A DNA stretch of 64,000 bases. It comes from Candidatus Limnocylindrales bacterium. Its GTDB lineage: Bacteria; Desulfobacterota; Binatia; UBA1149; CAITLU01. Position numbers and translations under genes: made by a program. Positions within the stretch are counted from its first letter, which is position 1. Each line of letters begins with the position of its first letter. The notes below the pieces were generated by a model. That model was given only the letters and a program-made list of their open reading frames with translations. It had not been told where the DNA came from and searched no databases. Positions 1 through 10,014 of this stretch are shown here, in pieces. Location of the stretch: positions 62,001-126,000 of the forward strand of contig DATNBU010000008.1 of the NCBI GenBank assembly GCA_035571835.1. Reading direction: 5' to 3'.

Positions 1-3000
1 GGATCGGCCAGCACGACGCCCAGTGCCGGGGAAGCGCCGTTCGAAACCGTGATCGTGTAGGCCACGTTGTTGCCCGGCGTCACCGCGCCCGGGCCCGCCT
101 TGTCGACGACGAGGTTGGTCACCGGCGTGAAGCCGAAGTCGACCGTCGCGTCCGTCGCGCCTTGCGTAGGCGTGAAGCCCGCTCCCGCAGGATTGTTCGA
201 ATCGAGGGCGACGTTGCCGCCCTGTGCGATCGGGCTCGGCGTGAAGTTGGCGGGCGTCGCAACAGTGATCGAGTACGTCGGCTGGGTCGCACCCGTCACG
301 TCGTAGCTCTCGTCGAGCCTCAAGTTCGTAAACGAGTACGCGCCCGTGCCGCTGGTCACCGTCGATTCGGTCACGACGTTTCCGTTCGGATACGTGATCG
401 TCAGCGTGACGACTGCGTTCGCGATGCCGACCTCGCCGGCGTCCTGGATGCCGTCGTTGTCGGTGTCGTTGAAGACGAAGTCGCCGACGACCGACACCGG
501 CGTGTAGTAGCCGAAGTCCGCGGTCGTGTTGGTCTGGCCGCCGGTCACCGTGACGCTGTAGCCCCGGACCTGGCTGTTGTTGTCGGCGCCGGGGTTCGGG
601 CCCTCGGACTTGGTCTTGCCGCCGAGCACGTTCGCGGTCTCGGAGACGTCGACCGTGTACGTGCCGTTCGGAATGCCGGCGAACGAGTAGTTGCCCGATG
701 CGTCGGTCGTCGTGGTGGCCACGATGTTGCCGTTCGCATCGCGCAGGATCACCGTCACGCCTGCGTAGCCGGTCGTCTCGCCGGCGCCTTTGGTGCCGTT
801 GCCGTTGGCGTCGTTGAACACCGTGCCGCTGATCGTGTTCGGCGTGTTCGGGCGGTAGCCGAAGTCCTGCGTGAACGTCGTTGCGCCCGCGAACAGCGTC
901 AGGTCGACGATCGACTGGCTCGCGATCCCGCCGTCCGGATCGACGGTGTTGGTCATGCCGGCGCCGCCGCCGGGCAGTGTCGTGGTATCGACGCGCACGA
1001 CGTACGTCTTCGTCGCGTCGAGGCCGCCGAACAGATAGCGACCGTTGATGTCGGTGTAGACCGTTGCGACGAGTGTCGTGCCGTTGGCGGCGTACAGGTT
1101 GACGGTCACGCCCTCGAGGCCTTCACCGGCGTCGAAGACGGCGTCGTTGTCGCGGTCGAGATAGATCGTGTCGCCGATCAGGCCGTCGCCCGGCTCGTGT
1201 CCGCCCGGTGCGAAGCCGAAGTCCTGGACTAGGTTGTCGGCGCCCGCGAGCACCACCGTGCTGATGCGATCGAAGCCGCCGTCCGGATCGCCGGTGTTGG
1301 TCGGCGTGTTCGCGAGGACGTTGAACACGTCGGTCACGACCACCGAGTACGTGCCGTTCGCCAGGCCCGGGAAGAGGAAGTTGCCGTTCGCGTCGGTAAT
1401 CGTCGACGCGACGATCTGGCCGCCGTTGTCCAGCAGGGAAACCGTCACGCCCGGCATGCCGACTTCGCCGCCGTCGCGCACGCCGTCGGCGTCCGCATCG
1501 ACGTAGATCGTATCGCCGATCGTGTGCCCGGTCGGGAGCGGATAGCCGAAGTCGGCGTTCACGAACACGTCGCCCGGCGCCACGAGAATCGGGTTCGTCG
1601 TGTTGTTGAAGTCGCCGTCCGGATCGCCGGTCGGCGTGGTCGTGAAGCCGGCAGGCAGAGTCGCCGTGTTCACGTTGATCACGTACGCGCCCGGCGCGAT
1701 GCCGTCGAAAATGTAGTGACCGGACGCATCGGTGGTCGTCGTGACCGCCGCGGCATCGCCCGCACCGCCGAACGTGCCGTCGCCGTTGGTATCGACGAGC
1801 AGCCGCACCTGGACGCCCGCGATTCCCGCTTCGCCGAAATCCTGCACGCCGTCGGAGTCCGCGTCGTTCCAGATGCGGTCGCCGATGGTGCCGGTCGCGT
1901 TCAGCGCCGGGTTCGAGGTGGTCGCCGGCGCAACCCAGTTGAAGCCGAAGTCGATGCGGTCTTCGTTCACGCCTGCTGCGACGGTGATCGTCGTCGAGGC
2001 GTTCGGCGTCGTCGTGCCGCTGTCGTAGTCGTAGGTCGGGTTCGCATACAGCCCGGCCGGCAGCGAGGTGCTGAGGATGCGCACGACGTAGGTGCCGGCC
2101 GCGCGGCCCGTGAAGATGTAGCGGCCGTCGGTGTCGGTCGTCGTCGACGCCAGCAGGATCGTTCCGGTGGAGTCGTACAGCTGCACCGTTGCGCCGGCGA
2201 TTCCGTCTTCGCCCGCGTCCTGCACACCGTCGCCGTCTTCGTCGAGCCAGACACGGTCGCCGATGCTCGAAGCCGCAGCGGCCGGCGCATCCTGATCGTC
2301 GTCGGTGTTGTTGCCCGGCGTCGGGTCGGTCGTGCCCGATGGCACCGAGACGGTCGCGCTGTTGATGAGCGGATTGACGCTCGTGCCCGCGATGATGTCC
2401 ACGCTCACGAGGAACGTCACGGTCGCACCGACCGGGAGGTTCACGGACGACGTGCTGATATCGCCGGTTCCCGAAGCGGGGCAGGTGCCGCCGCCGGTGC
2501 CCGAGCAGGTCCATGAAATGCTGTCGAGCGCGGCCGGGAACGTGTCGGTCACGGTCGCGCCCGTCACGTTGCTCGGGCCGAAGTTGGACGCGGTGATCGT
2601 GTACGTGAGGTTTCCGCCCGGCGCGTACGTTGCCGTGCCGTCGTCCTTCGACATGCGCAGGTCCGCCTGCGGCGCGACCGGAGCCGAGTGACCGTCGCTG
2701 TTGTTGGCGAGGTTGGTGTCGTTCGACGTCGTCGACACCGTCGCGGTGTTCACGACCGGCGTCGGCGTCGTGTACGTGGCCGGTACCGAATACGTCGACG
2801 TGATCGTGCGCGTGGCGCCGCTCGCGAGCGTGCCGAGCGAGCACGGGTACGCGGTCGTGCAGTCGCCGCTGTTCGACACGAACGTGAGACCGCTCGGAGT
2901 CGGGTCGGCCACGCTCACACTGGTCGCATTGCCCGGACCGTTGTTCGTGACGGTCACGGTGTAGACGACGTTGTTGCCGGGCACGACGGACGCAGGGCCC

Positions 3001-6000
3001 GTCTTGTCGACGGCCACGTCCGCGTTCGGCGTCACGTCGGTTGGCTCGCTGTCGCTGTTGTTCGCCGGAGTCGGGTCCGACTCGGCGGCGGTCACCGACA
3101 CGCTGTTGCAGATGTCCTCGCTGCCGTTGCAGTTGCCCGACGACAGCGTGCCGTTCATCGGCGCGCTGGCCGAAACGGTCGTCGTCACCGTGAACGAGGT
3201 CGATGCGCCGCTCGCGAGCGAGCCGAGGTTGCACGTGAGCACGCCGGCCGAGTGCGAGCATCCGCCGGTATTGCTCACGTACGTCGTGCTCGCCGACAGG
3301 TTGTCGGTCACCACGACGCTGGTCGCCGTGTTCGGTCCGTTGTTCGTGACCGTGACGCCGTACGTCAGCGTGCCGCCGCGCAGCACCGGATCGAAGCCTG
3401 CATCCGACTTGACGACCGACAGGTCGGCGACGTTCGGCAGCACGTTGGTCGGCACCTGGGCGCTGTTGTTTGCCGGAGTCGGATCCGACGTGCTCGAGGA
3501 GACGCTGATGTTGTTGCAGATGTCTTCGCTGCCCGCGCACGCGCCGGTCATCTGCGTGCTGGTGGTCGGAGCGTTCGAGTTCACCGTCACGGTGACCGTG
3601 AAGTCGTAGCTCTGGCCGACGAGCAGCGCGCCGATATCGCACGTGAGCGTATGGGCCGGACCCTGCACGCAACCGAACGTGTCGCTGACGTACGTGGTGT
3701 CGGAGTCGAGCACGTCGGTGATCGTCACGTCCTGCGCGTCCTGCGGGCCCGGGTTCGCGACGTGGACGTTGTACGTCACGGTGCCGCTGAGCGCCGCGGG
3801 ATCCGAACCGGTGTCGTTTTTCGTGATCTGCACGTCGGCCGACGCCGGCAGGATGTTGGTCGGCTCGACCGCAGTATTGTTGGCCGAGCTCGGGTCCGGT
3901 GTGGACGACGAAACGACGGCTGTGTTGCAGATGTCGGTGGTCGGGCTTCCCGTGCACGGATCGTTCTGGGTCGTACCGGCCGTGGGTGCGCCGGTCGGCA
4001 CGAACACGGTGACGGTAAAGCTCGTCGATCCGAGGTTCGCAATGTCGGCGAGCGAGCACGTCAGGGTGCCGGCGGGTGATTCGACGCAGCCGCCGGACGC
4101 GGTGCTCTCGAGGTAGTATTCGCCGGCGCCGAGCGTGTCGACGACGGTCACGTTGCGAGCCGTGCCGGTGCCGAGATTGCTCACGGTCATCGTGTAAACG
4201 AGCACGCCGCCTTCGAGCAGCGGGTCGCCGCTGTCGGTCTTCGTCAGCGACAGGTCCGCCACGGTGGCGGTCACGTTCGTCGGTTGCGTGGCGGTGTTGT
4301 TGGCCGGAGTCGGATCGGTCGCGTAGCTGCTGACCGTCGCCGAGTTGCACAAGTCCGCGCTGGCGGGCGTGCACGCACCGGTCACGGCGCCGGTGCCCGG
4401 TGTGAGAATGGTGCTGGCGGTCGAATTGACGCGAGTCGTGATCGTGAAGCTCGTCGAGCCGCCGTTCGCAAGATCGGCGACCCGGCACGTAAGCGCGCTG
4501 CCGACGAGCGTGCATCCGCCCGACGCCGTGCTGCTGACGTAAGTGACGTTGGAAGGCAGCGTATCGACGACGTCCACGTTGGTGGCCGCAGCCGGACCCG
4601 CATTGGTGACGTTCAGCGTGTAGGTCAGCGTGTCGCCCTGCGCGATCGAATCGGGGCTGTCGGTTTTCGTCAGGCCGAGGTTGGCCGACGGCCGTGCCAC
4701 GTCGGCCGCGACACTCGTCGTATTGTTGGCCTGGTTCGTGTCCCTGCAGCCGGTGCTGCCCATCGAGACGATCTGGTTGCAGAGGTCTTCGCTGCCGGTG
4801 CAGGCCCCCGTCGTCTGGGAGTTGGCGCTCGGCGCGTTGGCATTGACCGAGACCGTGATCGTTCCGGTGCGGTTGCCGCCGCTCGGAACGTTGCCGTTGA
4901 AGCTGCAGATGATGGTGTTGCTCGCGTCGGGCACCCCGCAACTGCCGCCGCCGGTGAAGCTGCTGCTGACGTACGTCACGCCGGTCGGGAGCTTGTCGAC
5001 GAAGCTCGTCGTCGAGCTGCCCGTCGCCTGCGGTCCCGCGTTCGCCAGCGAGAGGTTGTACGTGATCGTCGCACCCGGCGCGTAAGTCCCTCCGGCATGC
5101 GTCTTCGTCATGCTGAGATCGCAGACGCTGGCCACCGCGACGACGTTGGTCGGTTCGTCGGCGGTGTTGTTCGCCGTGTTGGGATCGGACTGATCGGCGG
5201 TCACGGAGACGTTGTTGCAGATGTCTTCGGTCCCGTTGCACGGCAGGGTGTTGGTATCCCGCGTGCCGGCGGTGGGCGCCGATGGGCTTACGACGACGTT
5301 GATGGTGAAGGTCGTCGACGCGCCGACCGCCATCGTGCCGAGCGAGCACGTGACGGTGCCCGAAACGTTCGTACAGGCCGTTCCAAGCGAGGACGACGTG
5401 AAGGTCTTGTTGGCGCCGAGCGTATCGGTGAACACCACGTTCGTGGCGACGTTCGGGCCGGCGTTCTGGACGGACATCGTGTACGTCAGGATGCCGCCCT
5501 GCGGTACGCCGCCGACCGGATCCGAATCGGTCTTCGTGACGGAAATGTCGGCCTGGGCCTGCGCACCGCCGATTGCGAACTGCGACTCTTCGACATCCGC
5601 GAACAGGCCGGCGCTCGAGATGGTGCCGGCGCCGGTCTGGCCCTGAAGCGCGGCGTAGTTGGTCAGGATCGTTCCCGTCGGCAGCGACGAGCCGGTCGTC
5701 ACGGTCATCGTGATGCTGCCGGACGCACCCGACGCGAGGTTGCCTACGTTCCACGTGTAGACCGGTGCGGCCGATGTCGTCGGCGCCGGCGACGACGAGA
5801 AGAACGTCAAGCCCGACGGCAGCGTGTCGGTCAGCACCGTGTTGTACGAAGTTGCCGGACCGAGGTTCTGGTAGTTGATCGTGTAGACGATCGTGCCGCC
5901 GGACGCGACGTCAGGATCGGGCGCGCCGGTCTTCGTCACGCGCAGCAGCGCGGTGTTGGCGACCTGCACCGCGATCGGAAGGGTGTCCTCAGCGACTGCG

Positions 6001-7268
6001 AACATGCCGGCCGGGTCGCCTTGCGAATCGTTGGCGCGCGCGACGGTGTCGGTCATCTCGACGTGATTGACGAGGTTATCGCCATCGACGACGCCGGTGT
6101 TCGCGACAGTGAGCGACACCGTGATGACGCCGTGCGCGCCGGGCGCGAGGTTCCCGATCGACCAGACATTGTTGCTCGTCGTCGGTGCGGGCGCCGCCGA
6201 CACGTAGATCATGCGCGGATCGTACGTCTCCCGGATCTCGACGCCGGTGTACGTGGTCGTCGTGCTCGTGTTGGCGTACTCGATCGTGCACGTGATCGCG
6301 GAGCCGGGAGTCGCCGGCGCCGGCTGGCAGTGCTTGTTGAGCTTGACGGTCGCCAGCTGGTCCTGGGTCGTGATGTTGACGCTGTTGAGCCCGATGTCGG
6401 CATTGTAGTGGTAGCTCGACCCGGAGAAGTCGTAGATCGTCTCGATCAGGGACGACGAGCCGGCCGACATGAAGCGGACGCTGTAGGTCGTGACGACCTC
6501 GTTGCCCTGTTTCCCGGTCGAGAGGCACGAGCGGTAGGTGCCGGTCGGAGGCGTCGGGCCGATGACCGGATCCCACGTGCAGGCATCCGAATAGACCCGG
6601 TCGTTGGTGCCGCCGGTCGAATAGGTCGCGGACACCGACATCACGCGGAACAGAAGGTTCGGGAAATCGAGGAACGACGAGAGCTGCTCGTATCCCTGCG
6701 TCGCGGTGTTCGAGTGAACCACGTAGTTGACGGTCTGGCCCACGTACACGCTGCTCGGGCCGTCCACGCTGATCACGTCGTTGCGGTTCTGCGAGATCAG
6801 GTGCTCGACGTAGAGCTCGCGATTGAGCGGGGTGCTGACGCTCGCCGTGTTGCTGGCGCTGGCAGTGATGTGGAATTTGCGGGTCGTGTTGTACGCGAGC
6901 GGGGTGCGCGTCACGCGGATCAGGAAGTAGTAGTCGTTGCAGTCGCCGGCCAGCAGCAATGGGTCGGTCTCGACGCTGGTGCCGCGCGGCGAGATGTTGA
7001 TGTACTGGTTCGCCGTGTCGAACGTGTAATTGACAGAGATGTCGTTTGCCGCGCTCGTGCCCGTGTTGCAGACACGGGCACCGGACAGGAATTCGTACGG
7101 CCCCTGATTCAGCGGGTTGTTGCTGTCGAGGCCGACGATGTTCCACGTCAGCATGTTGATCGTCAGTTGCGGTGCGGCACTTGCGACACCCGGCGTGACA
7201 AAAGTCACGGCAGCAAAGACGAACGCAGCGATCCTGGCGGCAGTGCCACCGAACGACACGAATTTCAT
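1..7268 (-). CDS. Giant secreted DUF11 / SdrD_B-repeat surface protein (C-terminus beyond window)
   Basis: At least 2,422 residues, reading off the left edge without a stop. The ATG at 7268 is preceded by AAGGGGAC at good spacing. Residues 1-31 are a Sec signal peptide ending ASA|AP. A non-repetitive N-terminal part is followed by about ten DUF11 (Ig-like) modules, each opening with a D-x-x-x-x-K-T-D/G strand and closing with a DPxxANN-type linker (about 6.4-2.4 kb). Six SdrD_B/Cna-B-like modules with IGDxxxxDxDxDG starts follow near 2260, 1880, 1520, 1170, 840 and 500, then another DUF11 module at the edge. Such stacks form long stalks on cell-surface or secreted proteins, and the D-rich starts probably bind calcium. 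The anchor (sorting signal, PEP-CTERM or T9SS-like domain) lies outside the window. The strong codon bias makes misleading long open frames on both strands. Confidence 0.93.
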   Translation of the reverse strand, partial: MKFVSFGGTAARIAAFVFAAVTFVTPGVASAAPQLTINMLTWNIVGLDSNNPLNQGPYEFLSGARVCNTGTSAANDISVNYTFDTANQYINISPRGTSVETDPLLLAGDCNDYYFLIRVTRTPLAYNTTRKFHITASASNTASVSTPLNRELYVEHLISQNRNDVISVDGPSSVYVGQTVNYVVHSNTATQGYEQLSSFLDFPNLLFRVMSVSATYSTGGTNDRVYSDACTWDPVIGPTPPTGTYRSCLSTGKQGNEVVTTYSVRFMSAGSSSLIETIYDFSGSSYHYNADIGLNSVNITTQDQLATVKLNKHCQPAPATPGSAITCTIEYANTSTTTTYTGVEIRETYDPRMIYVSAAPAPTTSNNVWSIGNLAPGAHGVITVSLTVANTGVVDGDNLVNHVEMTDTVARANDSQGDPAGMFAVAEDTLPIAVQVANTALLRVTKTGAPDPDVASGGTIVYTINYQNLGPATSYNTVLTDTLPSGLTFFSSSPAPTTSAAPVYTWNVGNLASGASGSITMTVTTGSSLPTGTILTNYAALQGQTGAGTISSAGLFADVEESQFAIGGAQAQADISVTKTDSDPVGGVPQGGILTYTMSVQNAGPNVATNVVFTDTLGANKTFTSSSLGTACTNVSGTVTCSLGTMAVGASTTFTINVVVSPSAPTAGTRDTNTLPCNGTEDICNNVSVTADQSDPNTANNTADEPTNVVAVASVCDLSMTKTHAGGTYAPGATITYNLSLANAGPQATGSSTTSFVDKLPTGVTYVSSSFTGGGSCGVPDASNTIICSFNGNVPSGGNRTGTITVSVNANAPSANSQTTGACTGSEDLCNQIVSMGSTGCRDTNQANNTTSVAADVARPSANLGLTKTDSPDSIAQGDTLTYTLNVTNAGPAAATNVDVVDTLPSNVTYVSSTASGGCTLVGSALTCRVADLANGGSTSFTITTRVNSTASTILTPGTGAVTGACTPASADLCNSATVSSYATDPTPANNTATQPTNVTATVADLSLTKTDSGDPLLEGGVLVYTMTVSNLGTGTARNVTVVDTLGAGEYYLESTASGGCVESPAGTLTCSLADIANLGSTSFTVTVFVPTGAPTAGTTQNDPCTGSPTTDICNTAVVSSSTPDPSSANNTAVEPTNILPASADVQITKNDTGSDPAALSGTVTYNVHVANPGPQDAQDVTITDVLDSDTTYVSDTFGCVQGPAHTLTCDIGALLVGQSYDFTVTVTVNSNAPTTSTQMTGACAGSEDICNNISVSSSTSDPTPANNSAQVPTNVLPNVADLSVVKSDAGFDPVLRGGTLTYGVTVTNNGPNTATSVVVTDNLSASTTYVSNTGGCSHSAGVLTCNLGSLASGASTSFTVTTTVSASAPMNGTLSSGNCNGSEDICNSVSVTAAESDPTPANNSDSEPTDVTPNADVAVDKTGPASVVPGNNVVYTVTVTNNGPGNATSVSVADPTPSGLTFVSNSGDCTTAYPCSLGTLASGATRTITSTYSVPATYTTPTPVVNTATVSTTSNDTNLANNSDGHSAPVAPQADLRMSKDDGTATYAPGGNLTYTITASNFGPSNVTGATVTDTFPAALDSISWTCSGTGGGTCPASGTGDISTSSVNLPVGATVTFLVSVDIIAGTSVNPLINSATVSVPSGTTDPTPGNNTDDDQDAPAAAASSIGDRVWLDEDGDGVQDAGEDGIAGATVQLYDSTGTILLASTTTDTDGRYIFTGRAAGTYVVRILSTSLPAGLYANPTYDYDSGTTTPNASTTITVAAGVNEDRIDFGFNWVAPATTSNPALNATGTIGDRIWNDADSDGVQDFGEAGIAGVQVRLLVDTNGDGTFGGAGDAAAVTTTTDASGHYIFDGIAPGAYVINVNTATLPAGFTTTPTGDPDGDFNNTTNPILVAPGDVFVNADFGYPLPTGHTIGDTIYVDADADGVRDGGEVGMPGVTVSLLDNGGQIVASTITDANGNFLFPGLANGTYSVVVTDVFNVLANTPTNTGDPDGGFDRISTVVLAGADNLVQDFGFAPGGHEPGDGLIGDTIYLDRDNDAVFDAGEGLEGVTVNLYAANGTTLVATVYTDINGRYLFGGLDATKTYVVRVDTTTLPGGGAGMTNTVDPDGGIASQSIVDLTLFAGATTFTQDFGYRPNTPNTISGTVFNDANGNGTKGAGETTGYAGVTVILRDANGNIVATTTTDASGNYSFAGIPNGTYTVDVSETANVLGGKTKSEGPNPGADNNSQVRGYSVTVTGGQTNTTADFGYYTPVSVVGDFVFNDTDNDGIQDAGEVGIANAVVTLTITYPNGNVVTESTVTSGTGAYSFTNLRLDESYDVTGATQPTYSITVATPANFTPSPIAQGGNVALDSNNPAGAGFTPTQGATDATVDFGFTPVTNLVVDKAGPGAVTPGNNVAYTITVSNGASPALGVVLAD

Positions 7269-7693
7269 CGACTGTCCCCTTACTTTGCGACGTCTGCCGC
7301 AAAGCCGTTCCCGCCTTCCCTTGCAGAAGGCGACCTGACTCCCCGCGCACAAAGTCCCCGGAAATACCCTCGGATGCAAAGGAAAATTACGGTTTTTGTG
7401 CGTCTTAAGGCTGACTCAGCGATCAAGATGCCGCGTGTGCCGCTGCGTCAAAGAATTGATTTCGGCCACGACGGGAGACGGCCGAGCAGGACGGCGGGAG
7501 GCTCGGGGTCGAGCCGGACGTGGCAGCAAGGTCGTTGTTACCAATTGGACAGGAGTACCGGGCAGCCGGGCGTCTCCCCGACACTATGGATGGCGCCACC
7601 AGTACCGCGCCGCGCCCGGCAGCCAAGGTCGCAGGAAACCATGAGAATCCGGCGTAACGACTGCCGATCCGGACGGCGCCGGTGATGTGAAAA
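7269..7693. promoter_or_regulatory. 425-bp intergenic region upstream of the giant surface protein
   Basis: It lies between the stop of the SDR at 7694 and the start of the giant gene at 7268, both on the minus strand, so it should hold the promoter of the giant gene. On the minus strand a CTTTGCG...CGCAAAG hairpin (about 7285-7306) sits directly before the ribosome binding site. I saw no gene, no tRNA and no recognisable riboswitch. The A/T-rich patch at about 7375-7400 is the best place for a promoter. Confidence 0.4.
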
Positions 7694-8452
7694 TCAGAAC
7701 ACCGCGTAGCCGCCGTCGATCCGGATCGTATCGCCGGTATGGAAATCCGACGCCCTGGACGCGAGATAGACCGCAATCCCTTCGAAATCGGCCGGCGTGC
7801 CCCAGCGCCGCGCCGGCGTCCGGTGAACGACCGTTTCCCGAAGCTTGTCCCAGGACCGCGCGCCTTCGGTCATGTCGGTTTCGATCCAGCCCGGCAGGAT
7901 CGTGTTCGCCTGGATCCCGTGGCGGGCGAGCTCGACGGCCAGCGACCGGACCATCGCCGTCAGGCCGGCCTTGCTGGCCGAGTACTGGGCCTGGCGCGGC
8001 ATTCCGTGGATCGAGCCGATCGAAGCGATGCCGACGAGCTTGCCGCCGCCGCCGCGCTCGATCATGTGGCGCGACGCCTCGCGGAACGTCAGGAACGCGC
8101 CGACCAGGTTGATGTCGACGACCGCATTCCAGTCCGCGAGCGTCATCTCCGGAAAGGCCGCGGCCTTTCCGACCCCGGCGTTCGCGAAGCACGAGTCGAC
8201 CCGCCCCAGGTCGCCGACGGCGCGCTTCATCGCCTCCGCGACCTGCTCCTCGCTCGTCACGTCGACGACATACGCGCGGGCCTTGGCGCCGAGCCGCTCG
8301 AGCGCGGCCTTCGCCTCGTCGTTTTTGACGGAATTGCGGCCCCAGATCGCGATTGCCGCGCCGGCCTTCGCGAGGCCGCTGGCCATGCCGAGGCCGATTC
8401 CACCGTTTCCGCCCGTCACCAGCGCGACGTGTCCTCGAAGATCCAGGCTCAT
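7694..8452 (-). CDS. SDR-family NAD(P)-dependent oxidoreductase
   Basis: 252 residues, a classical short-chain dehydrogenase. The Rossmann motif TGGNGGIG is near residue 14, followed by the NAG motif, an active-site Ser in the IASIGSIHG strand, YSASK (Tyr/Lys catalytic pair) and a C-terminal GxTIRIDGGYAVF end typical of the family. The ATG at 8452 is preceded by AAGAGGA at normal spacing; the frame is open further upstream but nothing conserved is there. The substrate cannot be read from sequence. It stands alone and divergent from the CbiX-like gene. Confidence 0.9.
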   Translation of the reverse strand: MSLDLRGHVALVTGGNGGIGLGMASGLAKAGAAIAIWGRNSVKNDEAKAALERLGAKARAYVVDVTSEEQVAEAMKRAVGDLGRVDSCFANAGVGKAAAFPEMTLADWNAVVDINLVGAFLTFREASRHMIERGGGGKLVGIASIGSIHGMPRQAQYSASKAGLTAMVRSLAVELARHGIQANTILPGWIETDMTEGARSWDKLRETVVHRTPARRWGTPADFEGIAVYLASRASDFHTGDTIRIDGGYAVF

Positions 8453-8549
8453 GCCGGTCCTCTTAACGTGCCGATTGCGCGCAGCCAAAGACCACGCGGG
8501 CGCAGCTCGTGGTGGTTCGGGCGCGCCGCTGCTGGCAGTCTCGCGCACG

Positions 8550-8987
8550 GTGACCGCGGAGCGCGACAGCAAACCGCCGGAGACCCGGGCCGGGAACCGG
8601 TCGCGGATCGCTCTGATCGTCGTCGACCACGGCAGCCGCAACGAGGCTTCCAATGCAAGCCTCGACGCCGCGGTCCGCGAGATCGCGGCCCTCGCCGGCG
8701 ATCGCTACATTGCCGTGCTTCCCGCGCACATGGACCTCGCGAGCCCGACGATCGCCGAAGCCTTCGATCGCGCGGCGGCAGCGGGCGCTTCGCTCGTCGT
8801 CGTCGCGCTCTACTTCCTCGCGCCCGGGCGGCATTCGGAAATCGATGTTCCGAGGCTCGCTGCCGAGGCCGCCGGCCGTCACTCCGGGATCGGATTCGTC
8901 GTGACGGCGTGCCTCGGTCCGGACACGGCAATTTCAGGGCTCGTCGTGGCCCGTGCAGAGGCTGCGCTTTCGTTGCGCGAATCCTGA
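8550..8987 (+). CDS. CbiX/SirB-like sirohydrochlorin chelatase-family protein
   Basis: About 145 residues, the length of single-domain CbiX(S)-type chelatases that insert Co or Fe into sirohydrochlorin. It shows the DHGSR strand with the first metal-binding His, an HMDLASPTIAEA helix start and YFLAPGRHSEIDVP, which holds the second His. The GTG at 8550 is my choice because the conserved domain starts about 24 residues later; no clear Shine-Dalgarno sequence is visible, so the start is uncertain. No other siroheme or cobalamin gene is nearby, so the metal and pathway remain open. Confidence 0.8.
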   Translation: MTAERDSKPPETRAGNRSRIALIVVDHGSRNEASNASLDAAVREIAALAGDRYIAVLPAHMDLASPTIAEAFDRAAAAGASLVVVALYFLAPGRHSEIDVPRLAAEAAGRHSGIGFVVTACLGPDTAISGLVVARAEAALSLRES

Positions 8988-9050
8988 CGCCGCGCTTCGC
9001 TCAGCTTGCCGTTTTTGACAGAAAAGACCGTGGGTTGGCCGCCCCGCCGA

Positions 9051-9102
9051 GAAATCGGGGACAGACACCGATTTCCGAAAATCGGGGTCTGTCCCCGATT
9101 TC
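9051..9102. repeat. REP-like inverted repeat (GGGGACAGACACC family)
   Basis: Two arms, GGGGACAGACACCGATTTC and its near-complement ending GGTCTGTCCCC, are separated by a few bases and flanked by GAAATC/GATTTC. They can form a long hairpin. It lies between the CbiX-like gene and the LLM gene. Related units lie at 44888-44978. Elements of this type are usually linked to REP-associated tyrosine transposases; none is in this window. Confidence 0.8.
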
Positions 9103-9139
9103 CCGGTCCCGGCTCCCGCAATCCCGGAGGACTCCCGAC

Positions 9140-10012
9140 GTGAAATTCGCGACCGCACTGGCCTTCAACGATCCGCTCCATTTTGCCGAGATGGCCCGCA
9201 CCGCGGACGAATGCGGCTGGGACTGGTTCGCCGTCTCCGACCACCTGGTATTCCCGGAGAAGCTCGACAGCGCCTACCCGTACGCCAAGGACGGCAAGCC
9301 GTACTGGTCGACGTCGACTCCGTGGCCCGATCCGTGGACGGCGATCGCGGCGATGGCCGCCGTCACGAAGCGGCTGCGCTTCATGACCAACATCTACATC
9401 CTGCCGGTGCGCAATCCGGTGCTGATCGCGAAGCAGATCGCGACCGTCGCGTACATGTCGGGCGGACGCGTCGCGCTCGGCATCGGCACCGGATGGATGA
9501 AGGAAGAATTCGAGCTGCTCGAAGTGAATTTCCACACACGTGGAAAACGCATGGACGAGGAGATCGATATACTTCGCACATTGTGGCGGGGAGGGATGGT
9601 CGAGTATCACGGCAAGCACTACAACTTCGATCGTCTCGAGATGAGCCCCGTACCGAAAGAGCCGGTTCCGATCCTGGTCGGAGGCGTCAGCGACGCAGCG
9701 CTGCGGCGCGCGGCGCGCACCGGCGACGGCTGGATCGCGGTCCAGCACTCGACCGAAGAGCTTCGCGAGCTGCTCGGAAAGCTCGGCGCGCTGCGCAAGG
9801 AATTCGGAACCGACGCAAAACCGTTCGAGGCCGTGGTGGCGTGCACGGATGTCTTCGATGTCGACGGCTATCGCCGTATCGAGGACCTGGGCGCAACCAC
9901 CTTGACGACCGCTCCGTGGGTCCTTTACGGTGCAGATCCGAACTCGCTCGAAGAGAAGAAAGATTCGCTCAAGCGTTTTGCCGACGACGTGATCTCGAAG
10001 TTCAGGAGCTGA
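9140..10012 (+). CDS. LLM-class F420-dependent oxidoreductase
   Basis: 290 residues of the luciferase-like (beta/alpha)8 family. The N-terminus has the FAEMARTADECGWDWFAVSDH pattern, then YILPVRNPVLIAKQIATVA and GGRVALGIGTGW, the hallmark of the F420-using branch. PVPKEPVPILVGG marks the later substrate/cofactor region. The GTG at 9140 is chosen because GGAGG lies nine bases upstream. The TetR gene starts two bases after its stop, with a Shine-Dalgarno sequence inside this gene's end, so the two are probably cotranscribed. Substrate unknown; F420 rather than FMN use is inferred from the subfamily pattern. Confidence 0.9.
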   Translation: MKFATALAFNDPLHFAEMARTADECGWDWFAVSDHLVFPEKLDSAYPYAKDGKPYWSTSTPWPDPWTAIAAMAAVTKRLRFMTNIYILPVRNPVLIAKQIATVAYMSGGRVALGIGTGWMKEEFELLEVNFHTRGKRMDEEIDILRTLWRGGMVEYHGKHYNFDRLEMSPVPKEPVPILVGGVSDAALRRAARTGDGWIAVQHSTEELRELLGKLGALRKEFGTDAKPFEAVVACTDVFDVDGYRRIEDLGATTLTTAPWVLYGADPNSLEEKKDSLKRFADDVISKFRS

Positions 10013-10014
10013 GG

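Noticed and set aside
1123-5754. 1,543-codon open frame on the minus strand, rich in Arg, Gly and Asp
   Set aside because: It is a shadow of the giant DUF11/SdrD_B gene in another frame; the true frame gives regular Ig-like modules and a signal peptide.
7269-7340. Cyclic-di-GMP or cobalamin riboswitch before the giant gene
   Set aside because: The CTTTGCG hairpin resembles a piece of such elements, but conserved motifs of either class are missing.
4284-7685. 1,133-codon open frame on the plus strand
   Set aside because: Antisense shadow of the same gene, with repetitive Arg/Ala composition and no recognisable domain.
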